36,877 bases of DNA from Lachnospiraceae bacterium (GTDB lineage: Bacteria; Bacillota; Clostridia; Lachnospirales; Lachnospiraceae), in NCBI GenBank assembly GCA_017518185.1, contig JAFWWB010000028.1, forward strand, positions 1-36,877, in the 5' to 3' direction. Made by a program: the position numbers and the translations under genes. Below, one piece after another: positions 26,276-34,518 of the stretch; the first letter of the stretch is position 1; each line of letters opens with the position of its first letter. The notes below the pieces were generated by a model that saw only the letters and a program-made list of their open reading frames with translations, was not told the DNA's origin and searched no databases.

Positions 26276-26968
26276 ATGTTAGAAGAGCTTAAGAGGAAAG
26301 TATATGAGGCAAATATGGAGCTGCCGAAGCGCCACCTGGTGACCTACACCTGGGGCAATGTCAGTGAGATCGACAGGGAGTCGGGGCTCTTTGTAATAAA
26401 GCCCAGCGGAGTGGATTACGATACCATGACCCCGGAGGATATGGTAGTCATGGATCTTGAAGGGAACAGGGTGGAAGGAAGATACAAGCCTTCCTCCGAT
26501 ACCCCCACACATATCGAGCTCTACAAGAAGTATAAGGAGATAGGCGGCGTGGTACACACCCATTCTCCCGAGGCTACTTCCTGGGCACAGGCGGGGCGCA
26601 GTATCCCTCTTTACGGCACTACGCATGCGGACTACTTCTTCGGGAGCATTCCCTGCGCAAGGAGCCTTACTCCTGAGGAGATCGGCGGCGAATATGAGAA
26701 GAACACCGGTCTGGTGATCATAGAGACCTTTGAGGAGCTTAAGATCAATCCCATGTATACACCCGGTGTGCTCTGCACGAATCACGGTCCCTTCACCTGG
26801 GGAAAGGATGCGGCCGAGGCTGTGCACAATGCGGTGGTGCTGGAGGAAGTGGCAAAGATGGCCCGTTTCACGGAGCAGATCAGGCCCGATGTTAAGCCGG
26901 CGCCGGACTGCATCAGGGATAAGCATTTCTTCCGCAAGCATGGCGAAAATGCTTATTACGGACAATGA
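26276..26968 (+). CDS. araD: L-ribulose-5-phosphate 4-epimerase
   Basis: 230 residues, the standard length for this class II aldolase family. It converts L-ribulose 5-phosphate to D-xylulose 5-phosphate. Visible motifs are [35 protein letters not shown] with metal-binding His residues, [13 protein letters not shown] and [19 protein letters not shown]. The start follows AAAGGAACGG. It is intact although the kinase just upstream is broken, so its substrate would have to come from elsewhere. Related enzymes acting on L-xylulose or L-fuculose phosphates are possible but fit less well. Confidence 0.92.
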   Translation: MLEELKRKVYEANMELPKRHLVTYTWGNVSEIDRESGLFVIKPSGVDYDTMTPEDMVVMDLEGNRVEGRYKPSSDTPTHIELYKKYKEIGGVVHTHSPEATSWAQAGRSIPLYGTTHADYFFGSIPCARSLTPEEIGGEYEKNTGLVIIETFEELKINPMYTPGVLCTNHGPFTWGKDAAEAVHNAVVLEEVAKMARFTEQIRPDVKPAPDCIRDKHFFRKHGENAYYGQ

Positions 26969-27225
26969 GCGGGATCTGCCGTAAATGTCTTATAGCGGCC
27001 CAGGCGGAGGCGGCGGATGTGGAAGCGGAGATGGACAGCTTCCTTAAGCTGCTTAAGCCGGAGGACCTGGCAGGGGAGGAGCTTTTTTCCGAAAGGATAG
27101 CCATATGCCGGGAGTGTTCATTCCTGCTGGGAGCCACCTGCAATGCCTGCGGCTGTTACGTGGAGTTCCGTGCTAACGTAAAGGACGGGAGCTGTCCGAA
27201 GAAGAAATGGCAGCATCGCGTATGA
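26965..27225 (+). CDS. Small Cys-rich protein, DUF6171-like
   Basis: 86 residues; ATG 26965 overlaps the araD stop (ATGA), so it is coupled to araD. Two cysteine pairs (CRKC near the start, CREC in the middle) and a C-terminal [20 protein letters not shown] stretch suggest a zinc-ribbon fold. The pattern resembles short DUF6171 proteins common in Lachnospiraceae, recalled rather than searched. The function is unknown; it may simply ride on the araD transcript. Confidence 0.75.
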   Translation: MSGICRKCLIAAQAEAADVEAEMDSFLKLLKPEDLAGEELFSERIAICRECSFLLGATCNACGCYVEFRANVKDGSCPKKKWQHRV

Positions 27226-27273
27226 GCGGAGGCAGCGGGATATCAAAAAATAAAGGATACGGGGAAAGGAAGC

Positions 27274-28563
27274 ATGAAGAAGTTTATCTACAGTATTTTG
27301 GCCTGTGGACTGGCAGCAGCACTTGCAGCCTGCGGCGGGAAACCGCAGGAAGAGGCTGACGAAGGCTTTGTCCCGGCTCTCGATACGGACAGAGACTGCA
27401 GCATAACCGTTGCCGGAACATATGATAACTTTGAGGCGCTGGAGGCTGAATTTGACAGATTCGGAGAGTATTATCCGAATGTCAAGTTCAGCTATGTGAA
27501 GCTGGATGACTATAATAACATACTTGGAACGGTGCTGGAAGGTGACGGCAGTCCAAACATCTTCTTTTCCTATGCCTGGATGATCGGGAATGAAAAATAC
27601 GAACCCGTATTTGCCCATACGGAAGACCTTTCGGATCCCGCTCTCGGGCTGGACCTCGAATGCATCCGCCCCGGTCTTATCAATCATGACGGAGAGGGCA
27701 GGGTGATGATGATGCCGGTCTTCTCCAGAAGCTATGGCATGCTGGTGAACAACGATCTGTTTGAAAAGGAGGGCCTCAGCGTACCGGCAACCTGGACAGA
27801 GCTTTTGAATGTATGTGATGAGTTCAGGAACAGGGGCTATGCAAGTCCCATGATGGGTTACAGCCTTGAATCCACCAGCTGCTTCATGTATACCGTCGCG
27901 TATCCCCTGTTTACGGCTAACCTTGCCGGAAATCCGGATGCGCTCGCGCTTGCCAACACTCTGGATCCTTCGGCGGGAGAATACATGCGTCCGGCGCTTG
28001 AAACGGTGGAGAAGCTGATCGAGGGCGGCTGCATCGAGCCTGAGGAATGTGATAAGATCGAGGACAATTATACCCAGGTGATACTCCGGTTTTTTGAAGG
28101 GGATGTACCTATGATGATCTGTGCAGCGGATACCGTGTCCGGCACCAGAAAAAGGGAGAGCCAGTCCGAGGCCTTCACCGCAGCTCCTTTTAAGTACACC
28201 TTCTCGCCCATCCCGCTGACTGAGGAAGGCGGTTACTTTATCGACAGCCCTTCAATAGAGTTTTCCGTGAACAAGGACTGCAATGATCTGGATATGACAA
28301 ACGAATTCATGCGCTTCCTGATCTCGGAAAGCGAGCTGAACGAGATGGCTTCCGTGAAGCGTCTCATCTCTCCCGCAGCGGATATGTCCTTTGATCCTGT
28401 CTATGCTCCTCTCGGACAGGTGCCTTCGGAGCGTACCATATCACCGGAGGCGCTTGGCATCACGGATCAGCTGACGGTACAGATCAAGATCGCCGCGTTC
28501 AAGGTCGGAAAAGGGGAGCTCACTGTGGATGAAGCTGTCGCTATGTACGGAAGCTTTGATTAG
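27274..28563 (+). CDS. Extracellular solute-binding lipoprotein (family 1), orphan
   Basis: 429 residues. The signal peptide ends in lipobox LAAC with Cys20. The remainder has the layout of a sugar-type ABC binding protein: an N-terminal lobe with FEALEAEFDRFGEYYPNVKF, MMMPVFSRSYGMLVNNDLFE, and a C-terminal lobe with MMICAADTVSG and SIEFSVNKDC. No permease or ATPase gene is adjacent. The next gene, 17 bases away, is a membrane hybrid histidine kinase, so a role as ligand receptor for that kinase is plausible. A normal transporter with distant membrane genes is the alternative. The ligand is unknown. The start follows GGAAAGGAAG. Confidence 0.8.
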   Translation: MKKFIYSILACGLAAALAACGGKPQEEADEGFVPALDTDRDCSITVAGTYDNFEALEAEFDRFGEYYPNVKFSYVKLDDYNNILGTVLEGDGSPNIFFSYAWMIGNEKYEPVFAHTEDLSDPALGLDLECIRPGLINHDGEGRVMMMPVFSRSYGMLVNNDLFEKEGLSVPATWTELLNVCDEFRNRGYASPMMGYSLESTSCFMYTVAYPLFTANLAGNPDALALANTLDPSAGEYMRPALETVEKLIEGGCIEPEECDKIEDNYTQVILRFFEGDVPMMICAADTVSGTRKRESQSEAFTAAPFKYTFSPIPLTEEGGYFIDSPSIEFSVNKDCNDLDMTNEFMRFLISESELNEMASVKRLISPAADMSFDPVYAPLGQVPSERTISPEALGITDQLTVQIKIAAFKVGKGELTVDEAVAMYGSFD

Positions 28564-28580
28564 GAAAGGGAGAACTGCGC

Positions 28581-31400
28581 ATGAAGAAAGCAACGGTCAT
28601 CATTCCCAATCTCCTTATAATAGGATTCATATTGATTTTTATAATCCGTTATGCGAACTTCAAGGTGGAAGAAAGCAATCAGAATGTTATAGAAGCCTAT
28701 GAGAAGATGACCCTCACGGTAGATCAGATCATCGCCAACTATATTGAGGATGAACAGCATCTGTGCGATATCTGGTCGAATTACATCAACCGCTCTGCGG
28801 AAGCAGGCAGCCCTATGACCGCAGAAGAGGCGGTCTCATATATCAGAAAGGCAAAGATTTCGCCCGAGATATCCGGTCATCTCCTATTCATGGATGAAGA
28901 GGATCTCTCGGGCATTTCCACGGATGAAAACCCGGGCAGTCCCGGCGACTTTTACGTTTCCTACAGGAACATATCCGTTTTTGAAAACCTTGAGAGCATG
29001 GATGATGACGACGGGGCGGTCAATCTTACAAGAGCTTACACGAATCCGCTGAACGGCATACAGTCCATTGCCTTTATGAACTATGTGCAGATCCTCGACC
29101 CGGACGGAGGAGGACTCAGGAAAGGGCTTCTGATGCGGGTGGTACCCTTGAGCCGGCTGGAGCAGAAGCTCGTATTCCTGAAGGGTGAGTATGAGAGCCT
29201 GGAGATAAGTATCATCGACACGGACGGCGATTACGTCATCCGCGGCAAATCCCTGAAAAACAGTAATTTCTATGAATATTTCAATTCCTACAATACTGTT
29301 ACCGCCGAGGAACTCAAGGGTGTTAAGGAGGAGATAACCGGCGGGACAGGATCCATGACCATGCAGAACTCGAGGGGGGAGGAATGCATGATATCATATG
29401 CCCCTTTTGAGTCCCTGAAGGCCTGGTGTCTCCTTGCATATATACCGATGAATGACCTTGTCAGGAGCAGCGTGGTAGACTGGCTTCTTCCCGGGATCGT
29501 TTCCGTTGGCCTGACGATCCTTCTCGTGTACAACTTCGTCATACTCATGATCTACAACCGCAAGCTGTCGGAAGCTGCGGATCAGGCCAATCAGGCCAAT
29601 GAAGCCAAGTCTCTCTTCCTTTCTACCATGTCACATGACATACGGACTCCCATGAACGCCATCCTGGGACTTAATGAAATGGTGCTTAGGGAAAGCCGTG
29701 ATGAAAATATCATCGGTTATTCCGAAAGCATAAGGACTGCGGGTAATACACTGCTCGGGCTTATAAATGATATCCTTGACTTCTCCAAGATCGAAGCCGG
29801 AAGGATGGATATCATCAATGTGGATTACAGCTTTGCGTCCGCACTGAACGATCTTGTGAACATGATCCAGAAGAAAGCTGAGGACAAGGGGCTGGTCATC
29901 AACATTGACGTAGACAGCAGCATTCCGTCGATCCTTCACGGTGATGAGATAAGGATCAAGCAGGTCATAACGAATATCTTATCAAATGCGGTAAAATATA
30001 CAAAGGAAGGTTCCGTTACCTTCTCCGCGGGATTTGAAAAGTCAGCTGACAAGCCCGACACCATAATCCTTAAGATAAGCGTCGCCGATACCGGGATAGG
30101 TATAAAGCCCGAGGATATGGACAGGCTTTTCAGGGCCTTCGAACGCATTGAAGAAAAAAGAAACCGCAATATAGAAGGCACGGGGCTTGGCATGACCATA
30201 GCTCAGAGCTTCCTTGCAATGATGGGGAGCAGGCTGCAGGTCAGCAGCGTTTACGGAGAGGGTTCTGTTTTTTCTTTTGACCTGGAACAGAAGGTGGTCG
30301 ATTGGGAGCCCGTCGGCGATTACGAGGAAGCGTTCAGACGATCCCTTAAGGAAAGACGCAATTACCGGGAGAAGTTCACAGCGCCTCTGGCAAGAGTTCT
30401 TGTTGTGGATGACACTCCCGTTAACCTTACGGTATTCACAAGCCTGTTGAAACGGACGAAGATCAATATCAATACCGCAGACAGTGGCGATGAAGCGGTA
30501 GTGATGTACAAGAACAAGGATTATGATGTGATCTTCCTCGATCACATGATGCCGGAAAAGGACGGTATAGAGACTCTTGCGGAAATGCGTGCTCTCAAGG
30601 GAACTCCGAATGATGAGACTCCCATCATCTGTCTTACCGCCAATGCGGTATCAGGCATGCGCGAAATGTATATAAAGGCGGGCTTTGATGACTATATCAC
30701 TAAGCCCATCGATCCCGACAGGCTGGAATCGATGCTCCTGCAGTATCTGCCGAAGGATAAGATCATGCCGGCTTCGGATGAGGATGAGGAGGAGGACTGT
30801 GTGCTTCCGGACTTTCTCTGTCATCTGGATGCGGTCGATACCGATGCAGGACTGGCTCGCTGCGGAAGCGCAAAGTCCTATCTTGAGACACTTAAGGTCT
30901 GTATTGAAAGCGCCGCCAGGAATGCAGATGAGATCGAAAGGTTCCGTGCTGCGGGAGACATCAGGAATACCACTGTAAAGGTCCATGCCCTCAAGAGTAC
31001 CTCCAGGGTGATAGGAGCGCTTGAGCTCGGAGACCTTGCGGAAAGGCTTGAGGATGCCGGAAACGCAGGTGATACGGAAACACTTGACCGGGAGCTTCCC
31101 GAGCTCCTTATGCAGTACAGAAAGCTGGCTGAAGAGCTGGCGCCGCTGAATGAAGCTGATGATGATGGGGAGGATGAGCGCCCGCTCATAACCCCCGAAG
31201 AACTACAGGAAGTCTATGGGAAGCTTTCAGCCTTCTGCGATGATTTTGACTATGACTGCGTTGTGGATGAAGTAGAAGTCCTGAAAGGCTTCAGGATCCC
31301 GGAAGAAGAGGCGGCGAGAGTGGAAGCCATAATAAACGCCGTCGATGACCTGGATTATGAGCTGATACCGGAGATCATAAGCGGAGAAGCAGCAGAATAG
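28581..31400 (+). CDS. Hybrid sensor histidine kinase with receiver and HPt domains
   Basis: 939 residues. One membrane helix at ~7-25, an extracellular Cache-like sensor region to ~295, and a second helix at ~297-325. The kinase core has the phosphorylation site His352 (STMSHDIRTPMNAIL), N box NILSNAVKYT, and G boxes DTGIGI and GTGLGMTIA. The receiver domain has Asp654 (FLDHMMPEKDG) with VVDD and the conserved Lys in YITKPIDP. The HPt domain has His802 (VHALKSTSRVIGA). An acidic ~100-residue tail follows. All phosphorelay residues are present, but no separate output regulator is nearby, so the final target is unknown. It is probably cotranscribed with the binding protein upstream. Confidence 0.9.
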   Translation: MKKATVIIPNLLIIGFILIFIIRYANFKVEESNQNVIEAYEKMTLTVDQIIANYIEDEQHLCDIWSNYINRSAEAGSPMTAEEAVSYIRKAKISPEISGHLLFMDEEDLSGISTDENPGSPGDFYVSYRNISVFENLESMDDDDGAVNLTRAYTNPLNGIQSIAFMNYVQILDPDGGGLRKGLLMRVVPLSRLEQKLVFLKGEYESLEISIIDTDGDYVIRGKSLKNSNFYEYFNSYNTVTAEELKGVKEEITGGTGSMTMQNSRGEECMISYAPFESLKAWCLLAYIPMNDLVRSSVVDWLLPGIVSVGLTILLVYNFVILMIYNRKLSEAADQANQANEAKSLFLSTMSHDIRTPMNAILGLNEMVLRESRDENIIGYSESIRTAGNTLLGLINDILDFSKIEAGRMDIINVDYSFASALNDLVNMIQKKAEDKGLVINIDVDSSIPSILHGDEIRIKQVITNILSNAVKYTKEGSVTFSAGFEKSADKPDTIILKISVADTGIGIKPEDMDRLFRAFERIEEKRNRNIEGTGLGMTIAQSFLAMMGSRLQVSSVYGEGSVFSFDLEQKVVDWEPVGDYEEAFRRSLKERRNYREKFTAPLARVLVVDDTPVNLTVFTSLLKRTKININTADSGDEAVVMYKNKDYDVIFLDHMMPEKDGIETLAEMRALKGTPNDETPIICLTANAVSGMREMYIKAGFDDYITKPIDPDRLESMLLQYLPKDKIMPASDEDEEEDCVLPDFLCHLDAVDTDAGLARCGSAKSYLETLKVCIESAARNADEIERFRAAGDIRNTTVKVHALKSTSRVIGALELGDLAERLEDAGNAGDTETLDRELPELLMQYRKLAEELAPLNEADDDGEDERPLITPEELQEVYGKLSAFCDDFDYDCVVDEVEVLKGFRIPEEEAARVEAIINAVDDLDYELIPEIISGEAAE

Positions 31401-31406
31401 AAGATG

Positions 31407-31443
31407 AAAAAAAGAAGTCCGTGAAATGCGGACTTCTTTTTTT
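31407..31443. terminator. Bidirectional terminator between the histidine kinase and tRNA-Ser
   Basis: The stem GAAGTCCG/CGGACTTC around TGAAATG is flanked by A-rich sequence on the left and T7 on the right. It can end the kinase transcript on the plus strand and the tRNA transcript on the minus strand. Confidence 0.88.
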
Positions 31444-31447
31444 ACAG

Positions 31448-31537
31448 CGGAGACGAAGGGATTCGAACCCTTGTGCCGGGGTAAACCGACAAACGCATTT
31501 CGAGTGCGCCGCGTTATGACCGCTTCGCTACGTCTCC
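31448..31537 (-). tRNA. tRNA-Ser (anticodon CGA)
   Basis: A 90-base cloverleaf on the minus strand. The acceptor stem pairs GGAGACG with CGTCTCC, with discriminator G. The anticodon arm reads GCGCA-CTCGAAA-TGCGT, giving CGA. A long variable arm typical of serine tRNAs is present, and the T arm has GGTTCGAATCC. CCA is not encoded. Confidence 0.95.
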
Positions 31538-31576
31538 ATGTGCACGGTCTGAGGATCGCTCAATCGTGCCTGGCAC

Positions 31577-31605
31577 ATTATAATTGATATGCAAAAGAAA
31601 TGCAA
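31577..31605 (-). promoter_or_regulatory. Predicted promoter of tRNA-Ser
   Basis: On the minus strand TTGCAT, 17 bp, TATAAT. The -10 lies about 40 bases upstream of the mature tRNA 5' end. It sits just after the stop of the radical SAM gene. Confidence 0.7.
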
Positions 31606-31623
31606 GTGGAAGAATTGCAAGCC

Positions 31624-32694
31624 TTACTCAAAGAGTATTCCCTTCATGCAGACCTTGGGACGGTCGTGATCGTAATCCCAGCTGTGATAGGAGCCTCCCC
31701 GGCACCATTTGGCCTGGGGGCAGGAAGCGCAGGTCTCGTTCCGTTCCGACAGCGGACGGCGGAAGATCTCAAAGCGGTTCTCCCAGATATCAGTGAACTT
31801 TTCTTTTAATATATTGCCCTGTATGGTCCCCGGGCCGTGGGGGATATCCAGGCAGGCTGTGACATCGCCGTTAACCAGGATGCCTGCCACGTAAACGCCT
31901 GCATTGCAGAGGAAATACCAGTCACGCACCTCGGCCTCATATTTCAGCCCCAGGAAATGGCAGCAGGAATACTCCACGGGAAGCTTCTTTGACCGTTTTT
32001 CAAGTATGAACTCCATGAGCCGGCGGTTGTCATCGGCGGTAAGGTGCATTTCAGGAACCTTCTCGGCCCGGCCTATGGGCTCCAGCCCCGTAAGGCGCCA
32101 CACGTTGATATCCATGTTGTCAAAGATCTCAAAGAGCCGGTCCAGTTCATTTATATTCTGATGGTTGACCACTGTGGTGACCATGACATTAAAACAGTCA
32201 AGATCTATCAGGTTCTGTATTCCCTCCATACCCATACGGTACGCTCCGGGAAGGCCCCTGTAGCGGTCGTGGGTCTCCTCGGTGCCGTCTATGCTCAGGG
32301 ATATGGTGCGCATTCCCGCTTCCTTAAGATGGCGCGCGGTCTCCTTATCGATAAGGGTGCCATTGCTGGTCATGCCCCAGCGGAAGCCCTTGTCCCGGAC
32401 GGCTTCCATCAGGGGAAAGAAATCAGGATAGAGCAGGGGTTCACCTCCGGTGACAGCCACGAGGGGCTTCTTCTCGTATCTTTCAGCTACCTCGTCCAGA
32501 ACGCCCAGGTATACCTCGGGGGCCAGACCGTGGGGAAGATCCCCGGCACAGCTGCTGCCGCAGTGGAAGCAGTGCTCATTGCAGCGCAGAGTTAATTCAA
32601 AGAAAAGCTGCCTCAGCTGGGGGGCTTTTCGCAGCTTTTCGTGATATGCAGCCAGGGTGTCCAGATTCCTGGTCTTTATCTCATTCCGTGTCAT
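31624..32694 (-). CDS. Radical SAM/SPASM enzyme, putative modifier of the adjacent VYGPP-repeat lipoprotein
   Basis: 356 residues. The SAM cluster motif is CNEHCFHC (Cys38, 42, 45), followed by AVTGGEPLLYPDFFP, the MTSNGTLID strand and ISLSIDGTEETHDRYRG. The C-terminal SPASM region has many cysteines (FLCNAGVYVAGILVNGDVTAC, then CASCPQAKWCRGGSY and a final KVC) for auxiliary [4Fe-4S] clusters. SPASM enzymes commonly modify ribosomally made peptides. The ATG overlaps the stop of the upstream lipoprotein gene (ATGA), and its ribosome binding site GAGGA is within the last codons of that gene, so both are made together. The pairing recalls the 'rSAM/lipoprotein' systems described mainly in Bacteroidetes; assignment to that family is from memory. 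The chemistry is unknown. Confidence 0.85.
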   Translation of the reverse strand: MTRNEIKTRNLDTLAAYHEKLRKAPQLRQLFFELTLRCNEHCFHCGSSCAGDLPHGLAPEVYLGVLDEVAERYEKKPLVAVTGGEPLLYPDFFPLMEAVRDKGFRWGMTSNGTLIDKETARHLKEAGMRTISLSIDGTEETHDRYRGLPGAYRMGMEGIQNLIDLDCFNVMVTTVVNHQNINELDRLFEIFDNMDINVWRLTGLEPIGRAEKVPEMHLTADDNRRLMEFILEKRSKKLPVEYSCCHFLGLKYEAEVRDWYFLCNAGVYVAGILVNGDVTACLDIPHGPGTIQGNILKEKFTDIWENRFEIFRRPLSERNETCASCPQAKWCRGGSYHSWDYDHDRPKVCMKGILFE

Positions 32695-33146
32695 TGGAAA
32701 TCCTCGGGAGGCCCGTAGACCACGGGAGGTTCATTATCCTCCGGTTCGGGGATGTCCTCAAGTTCATCGGCCGGAGGTCCGTATACGCCTTCGATCTCGT
32801 TGAAGCCTTCATCGAAGTATTCGGGAGGTCCGTAAACATCTTCCAGCTGGTTGTCTTCTTCATCAAAATCCTCGGGAGGTCCGTAGACGTCTTCCAGCTC
32901 ATTATCTTCTTCATCAAAATATTCGGGAGGACCGTAGACCGCCACCGGTTCGTTGTTGTCCTCATCGAAAAACGCCGGAGGTCCGTAGACATCTTCCAGC
33001 TCGTTATCGTCGGCATCAGGCTTCTCATAACGGCCGCGGTTGGGCTGTTCTTCAGCCTGGTTGTTGAAAGCGGTACAGCCTGCGCTCCCGAAGAGGGTGG
33101 AGGCTGCAAGGCCTATGAGCATGATCTTTCTCTTAAAAGGTTTCAT
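32691..33146 (-). CDS. Lipoprotein with six VYGPP repeats, putative radical-SAM-modified substrate
   Basis: 151 residues. A basic start and hydrophobic stretch end in a lipobox-like SAGC with Cys24, so it is probably lipid-anchored outside the membrane. The mature part is very acidic and lacks any globular domain. VYGPP occurs at residues 53, 70, 87, 104 and 121, exactly 17 residues apart, and again at 143. Spacers follow a D-E-x-D-N-[EQ]-x-E-[DG] theme, and an aromatic or Phe residue usually follows the PP (PPEYF, PPEDF, PPAFF). The last repeat ends the protein two to three residues later. No enzyme motif is visible. Translational coupling to a SPASM enzyme suggests that the repeats are modified cores. 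No protease or exporter is adjacent. Confidence 0.8.
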   Translation of the reverse strand: MKPFKRKIMLIGLAASTLFGSAGCTAFNNQAEEQPNRGRYEKPDADDNELEDVYGPPAFFDEDNNEPVAVYGPPEYFDEEDNELEDVYGPPEDFDEEDNQLEDVYGPPEYFDEGFNEIEGVYGPPADELEDIPEPEDNEPPVVYGPPEDFQ

Positions 33147-33186
33147 CTGTCTTCGCTCCCTGCGTATGACGACCTGCTATGCTGAA

Positions 33187-33215
33187 ATTATATGACATAA
33201 AGAGGCATTCTGCAA
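33187..33215 (-). promoter_or_regulatory. Predicted promoter of the VYGPP lipoprotein-radical SAM operon
   Basis: On the minus strand TTGCAG, 17 bp, TATAAT. A consensus TTGACA lies 8 bases further upstream, too far (25 bp) to pair with the -10. It is divergent from the pfkA promoter with about 11 bases between the two -35 boxes. Confidence 0.65.
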
Positions 33216-33226
33216 GTTGTCAATAC

Positions 33227-33255
33227 TTGTTTTTTGCGAATAATGTTGGTACAAT
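33227..33255 (+). promoter_or_regulatory. Predicted promoter of pfkA-dnaX-ybaB-recR
   Basis: TTGTTT and TACAAT are separated by 17 bp with a TGG extended -10. The transcript would have a leader of about 180 bases that includes the 23-bp tandem repeat. Confidence 0.6.
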
Positions 33256-33290
33256 GACAGGTACTGTAGAGAAGGTAGATCCCTCGGCTG

Positions 33291-33403
33291 CGCTCGGGAT
33301 GACAGAGCAAGAGCGCTCGGGATGACAGAGCAAGAGCGCTCGGGATGACAGAGCAAGAGCGCTCGGGATGACAGAGCAAGAGCACTCGGGATGACAGAGC
33401 GGG
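33291..33403. repeat. 23-bp tandem repeat in the pfkA leader, derived from the palindromic repeat family
   Basis: Four exact units of 23 bp (CGCTCGGGATGACAGAGCAA plus GAG) start at 33291, 33314, 33337 and 33360, and a diverged fifth ends at 33403. GATCCCTCGGCTG directly upstream and the CGCTCGGGATGACA core match one end of the dispersed repeat. Unit junctions form the palindrome GAGCGCTC. Confidence 0.9.
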
Positions 33404-33442
33404 ATATGCTGAGGGACGGTATTTTCAGGAGGGCTGAGGAAG

Positions 33443-34516
33443 ATGAAAAGGATAGGAATGCTTACCAGCGGCGGCGACTGCCAGGCTCTGAACGCGGCTA
33501 TGCGCGGTGTTGTCAAAGTACTTCACAACAGCAATGAAGAGGTAGAGATATTCGGTTTCCAGAACGGCTATAAGGGCCTTATCAACAGCGATTTCAGGAT
33601 GCTGACCAACAGGGATTTCTCCGGCATACTGACCAAAGGCGGCACGATCCTGGGCTCCTCCCGCATGCCCTTCAAGGAGATAGATATCCCGGATGACAAG
33701 GGACGCAACAAGATCGAGGAGATGAAGCACACCTACTTCAAGCTGAGCCTTGACTGCATGGTGATCCTGGGCGGCAACGGCACCCACAAGACAGCGAACC
33801 GTTTACGTGAGGAGGGGCTCAATATCATCACCCTTCCCAAGACCATAGATAATGACCTCTGGGGCACGGATATGACTTTCGGTTTCCAGAGCGCGGTGGA
33901 TATCGCCACCAATGTCATAGACTGTATCCATACCACTGCGGATTCCCACGGCCGCGTGTTCATAGTAGAAGTCATGGGCCACAAGGCCGGTTGGCTGACC
34001 CTGAATGCCGGCATGGCCTCCGGTGCGGATATCATCCTCATCCCCGAGATCCCCTATAAGATAGATAAGGTCATCAAGGCCATACGCAAACGTGAAGAGG
34101 GCGGCAGCCGCTTCACCATACTTGCCGTGGCTGAAGGCGCCATCTCCGAAGAGGATGCAAAGCTTTCCAAGAAGGATTACAAGAAGAAGATGGAGAAGTA
34201 TCCCTTCCCCAGCGTTTCCTATGAGGTGGCGGATGCCATACAGCAAAAGACCGGGCTTGAGGTACGTGTCACAGTTCCGGGCCATATGCAGCGCGGTGGC
34301 GCGCCCTGTCCTTATGACCGTGTCTTTGCATCAAGGCTGGGCGCGGAAGCAGGCAAGCTGATACTGCAGGGAGAGTACGGCTTCATGGTGGGCTACAAGA
34401 ACCGGGAGATCGTCAAGGTGCCGCTTAAGGATGTGGCAGGAAAGCTCAAGACCGTTGATCCCGAAGCTACCATAGTGAAGGAAGCAAAGATGCTGGGCAT
34501 CAGTTTCGGCGACTGA
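33443..34516 (+). CDS. pfkA: 6-phosphofructokinase
   Basis: 357 residues, longer than the 320-residue E. coli enzyme and typical of the clostridial group related to PPi-using forms. It phosphorylates fructose 6-phosphate in glycolysis. Seen are MLTSGGDCQALNAAMRGVV, the phosphoryl-donor motif LGGNGTHKTA, the catalytic PKTIDND, VEVMGHKAGWLTL and PGHMQRGGAPCPYDR. Glycine at the position of E. coli Gly104 points to ATP, while the Lys before TIDND is shared with PPi enzymes. Donor choice is therefore probable ATP, not certain. AGGAGGG lies 9 bases before the ATG. dnaX starts 2 bases after its stop. Confidence 0.9.
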   Translation: MKRIGMLTSGGDCQALNAAMRGVVKVLHNSNEEVEIFGFQNGYKGLINSDFRMLTNRDFSGILTKGGTILGSSRMPFKEIDIPDDKGRNKIEEMKHTYFKLSLDCMVILGGNGTHKTANRLREEGLNIITLPKTIDNDLWGTDMTFGFQSAVDIATNVIDCIHTTADSHGRVFIVEVMGHKAGWLTLNAGMASGADIILIPEIPYKIDKVIKAIRKREEGGSRFTILAVAEGAISEEDAKLSKKDYKKKMEKYPFPSVSYEVADAIQQKTGLEVRVTVPGHMQRGGAPCPYDRVFASRLGAEAGKLILQGEYGFMVGYKNREIVKVPLKDVAGKLKTVDPEATIVKEAKMLGISFGD

Positions 34517-34518
34517 CA

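Noticed and set aside
33218-33223. Consensus TTGACA on the minus strand as -35 of the lipoprotein gene
   Set aside because: It is 25 bp from the TATAAT; TTGCAG at 33215-33210 has exact 17-bp spacing.
33188-33516. Minus-strand frames encoding repetitive CHPERS/VIPSALALSS peptides
   Set aside because: These are translations of the 23-bp tandem repeat with no ribosome binding site and no conserved flanking sequence.
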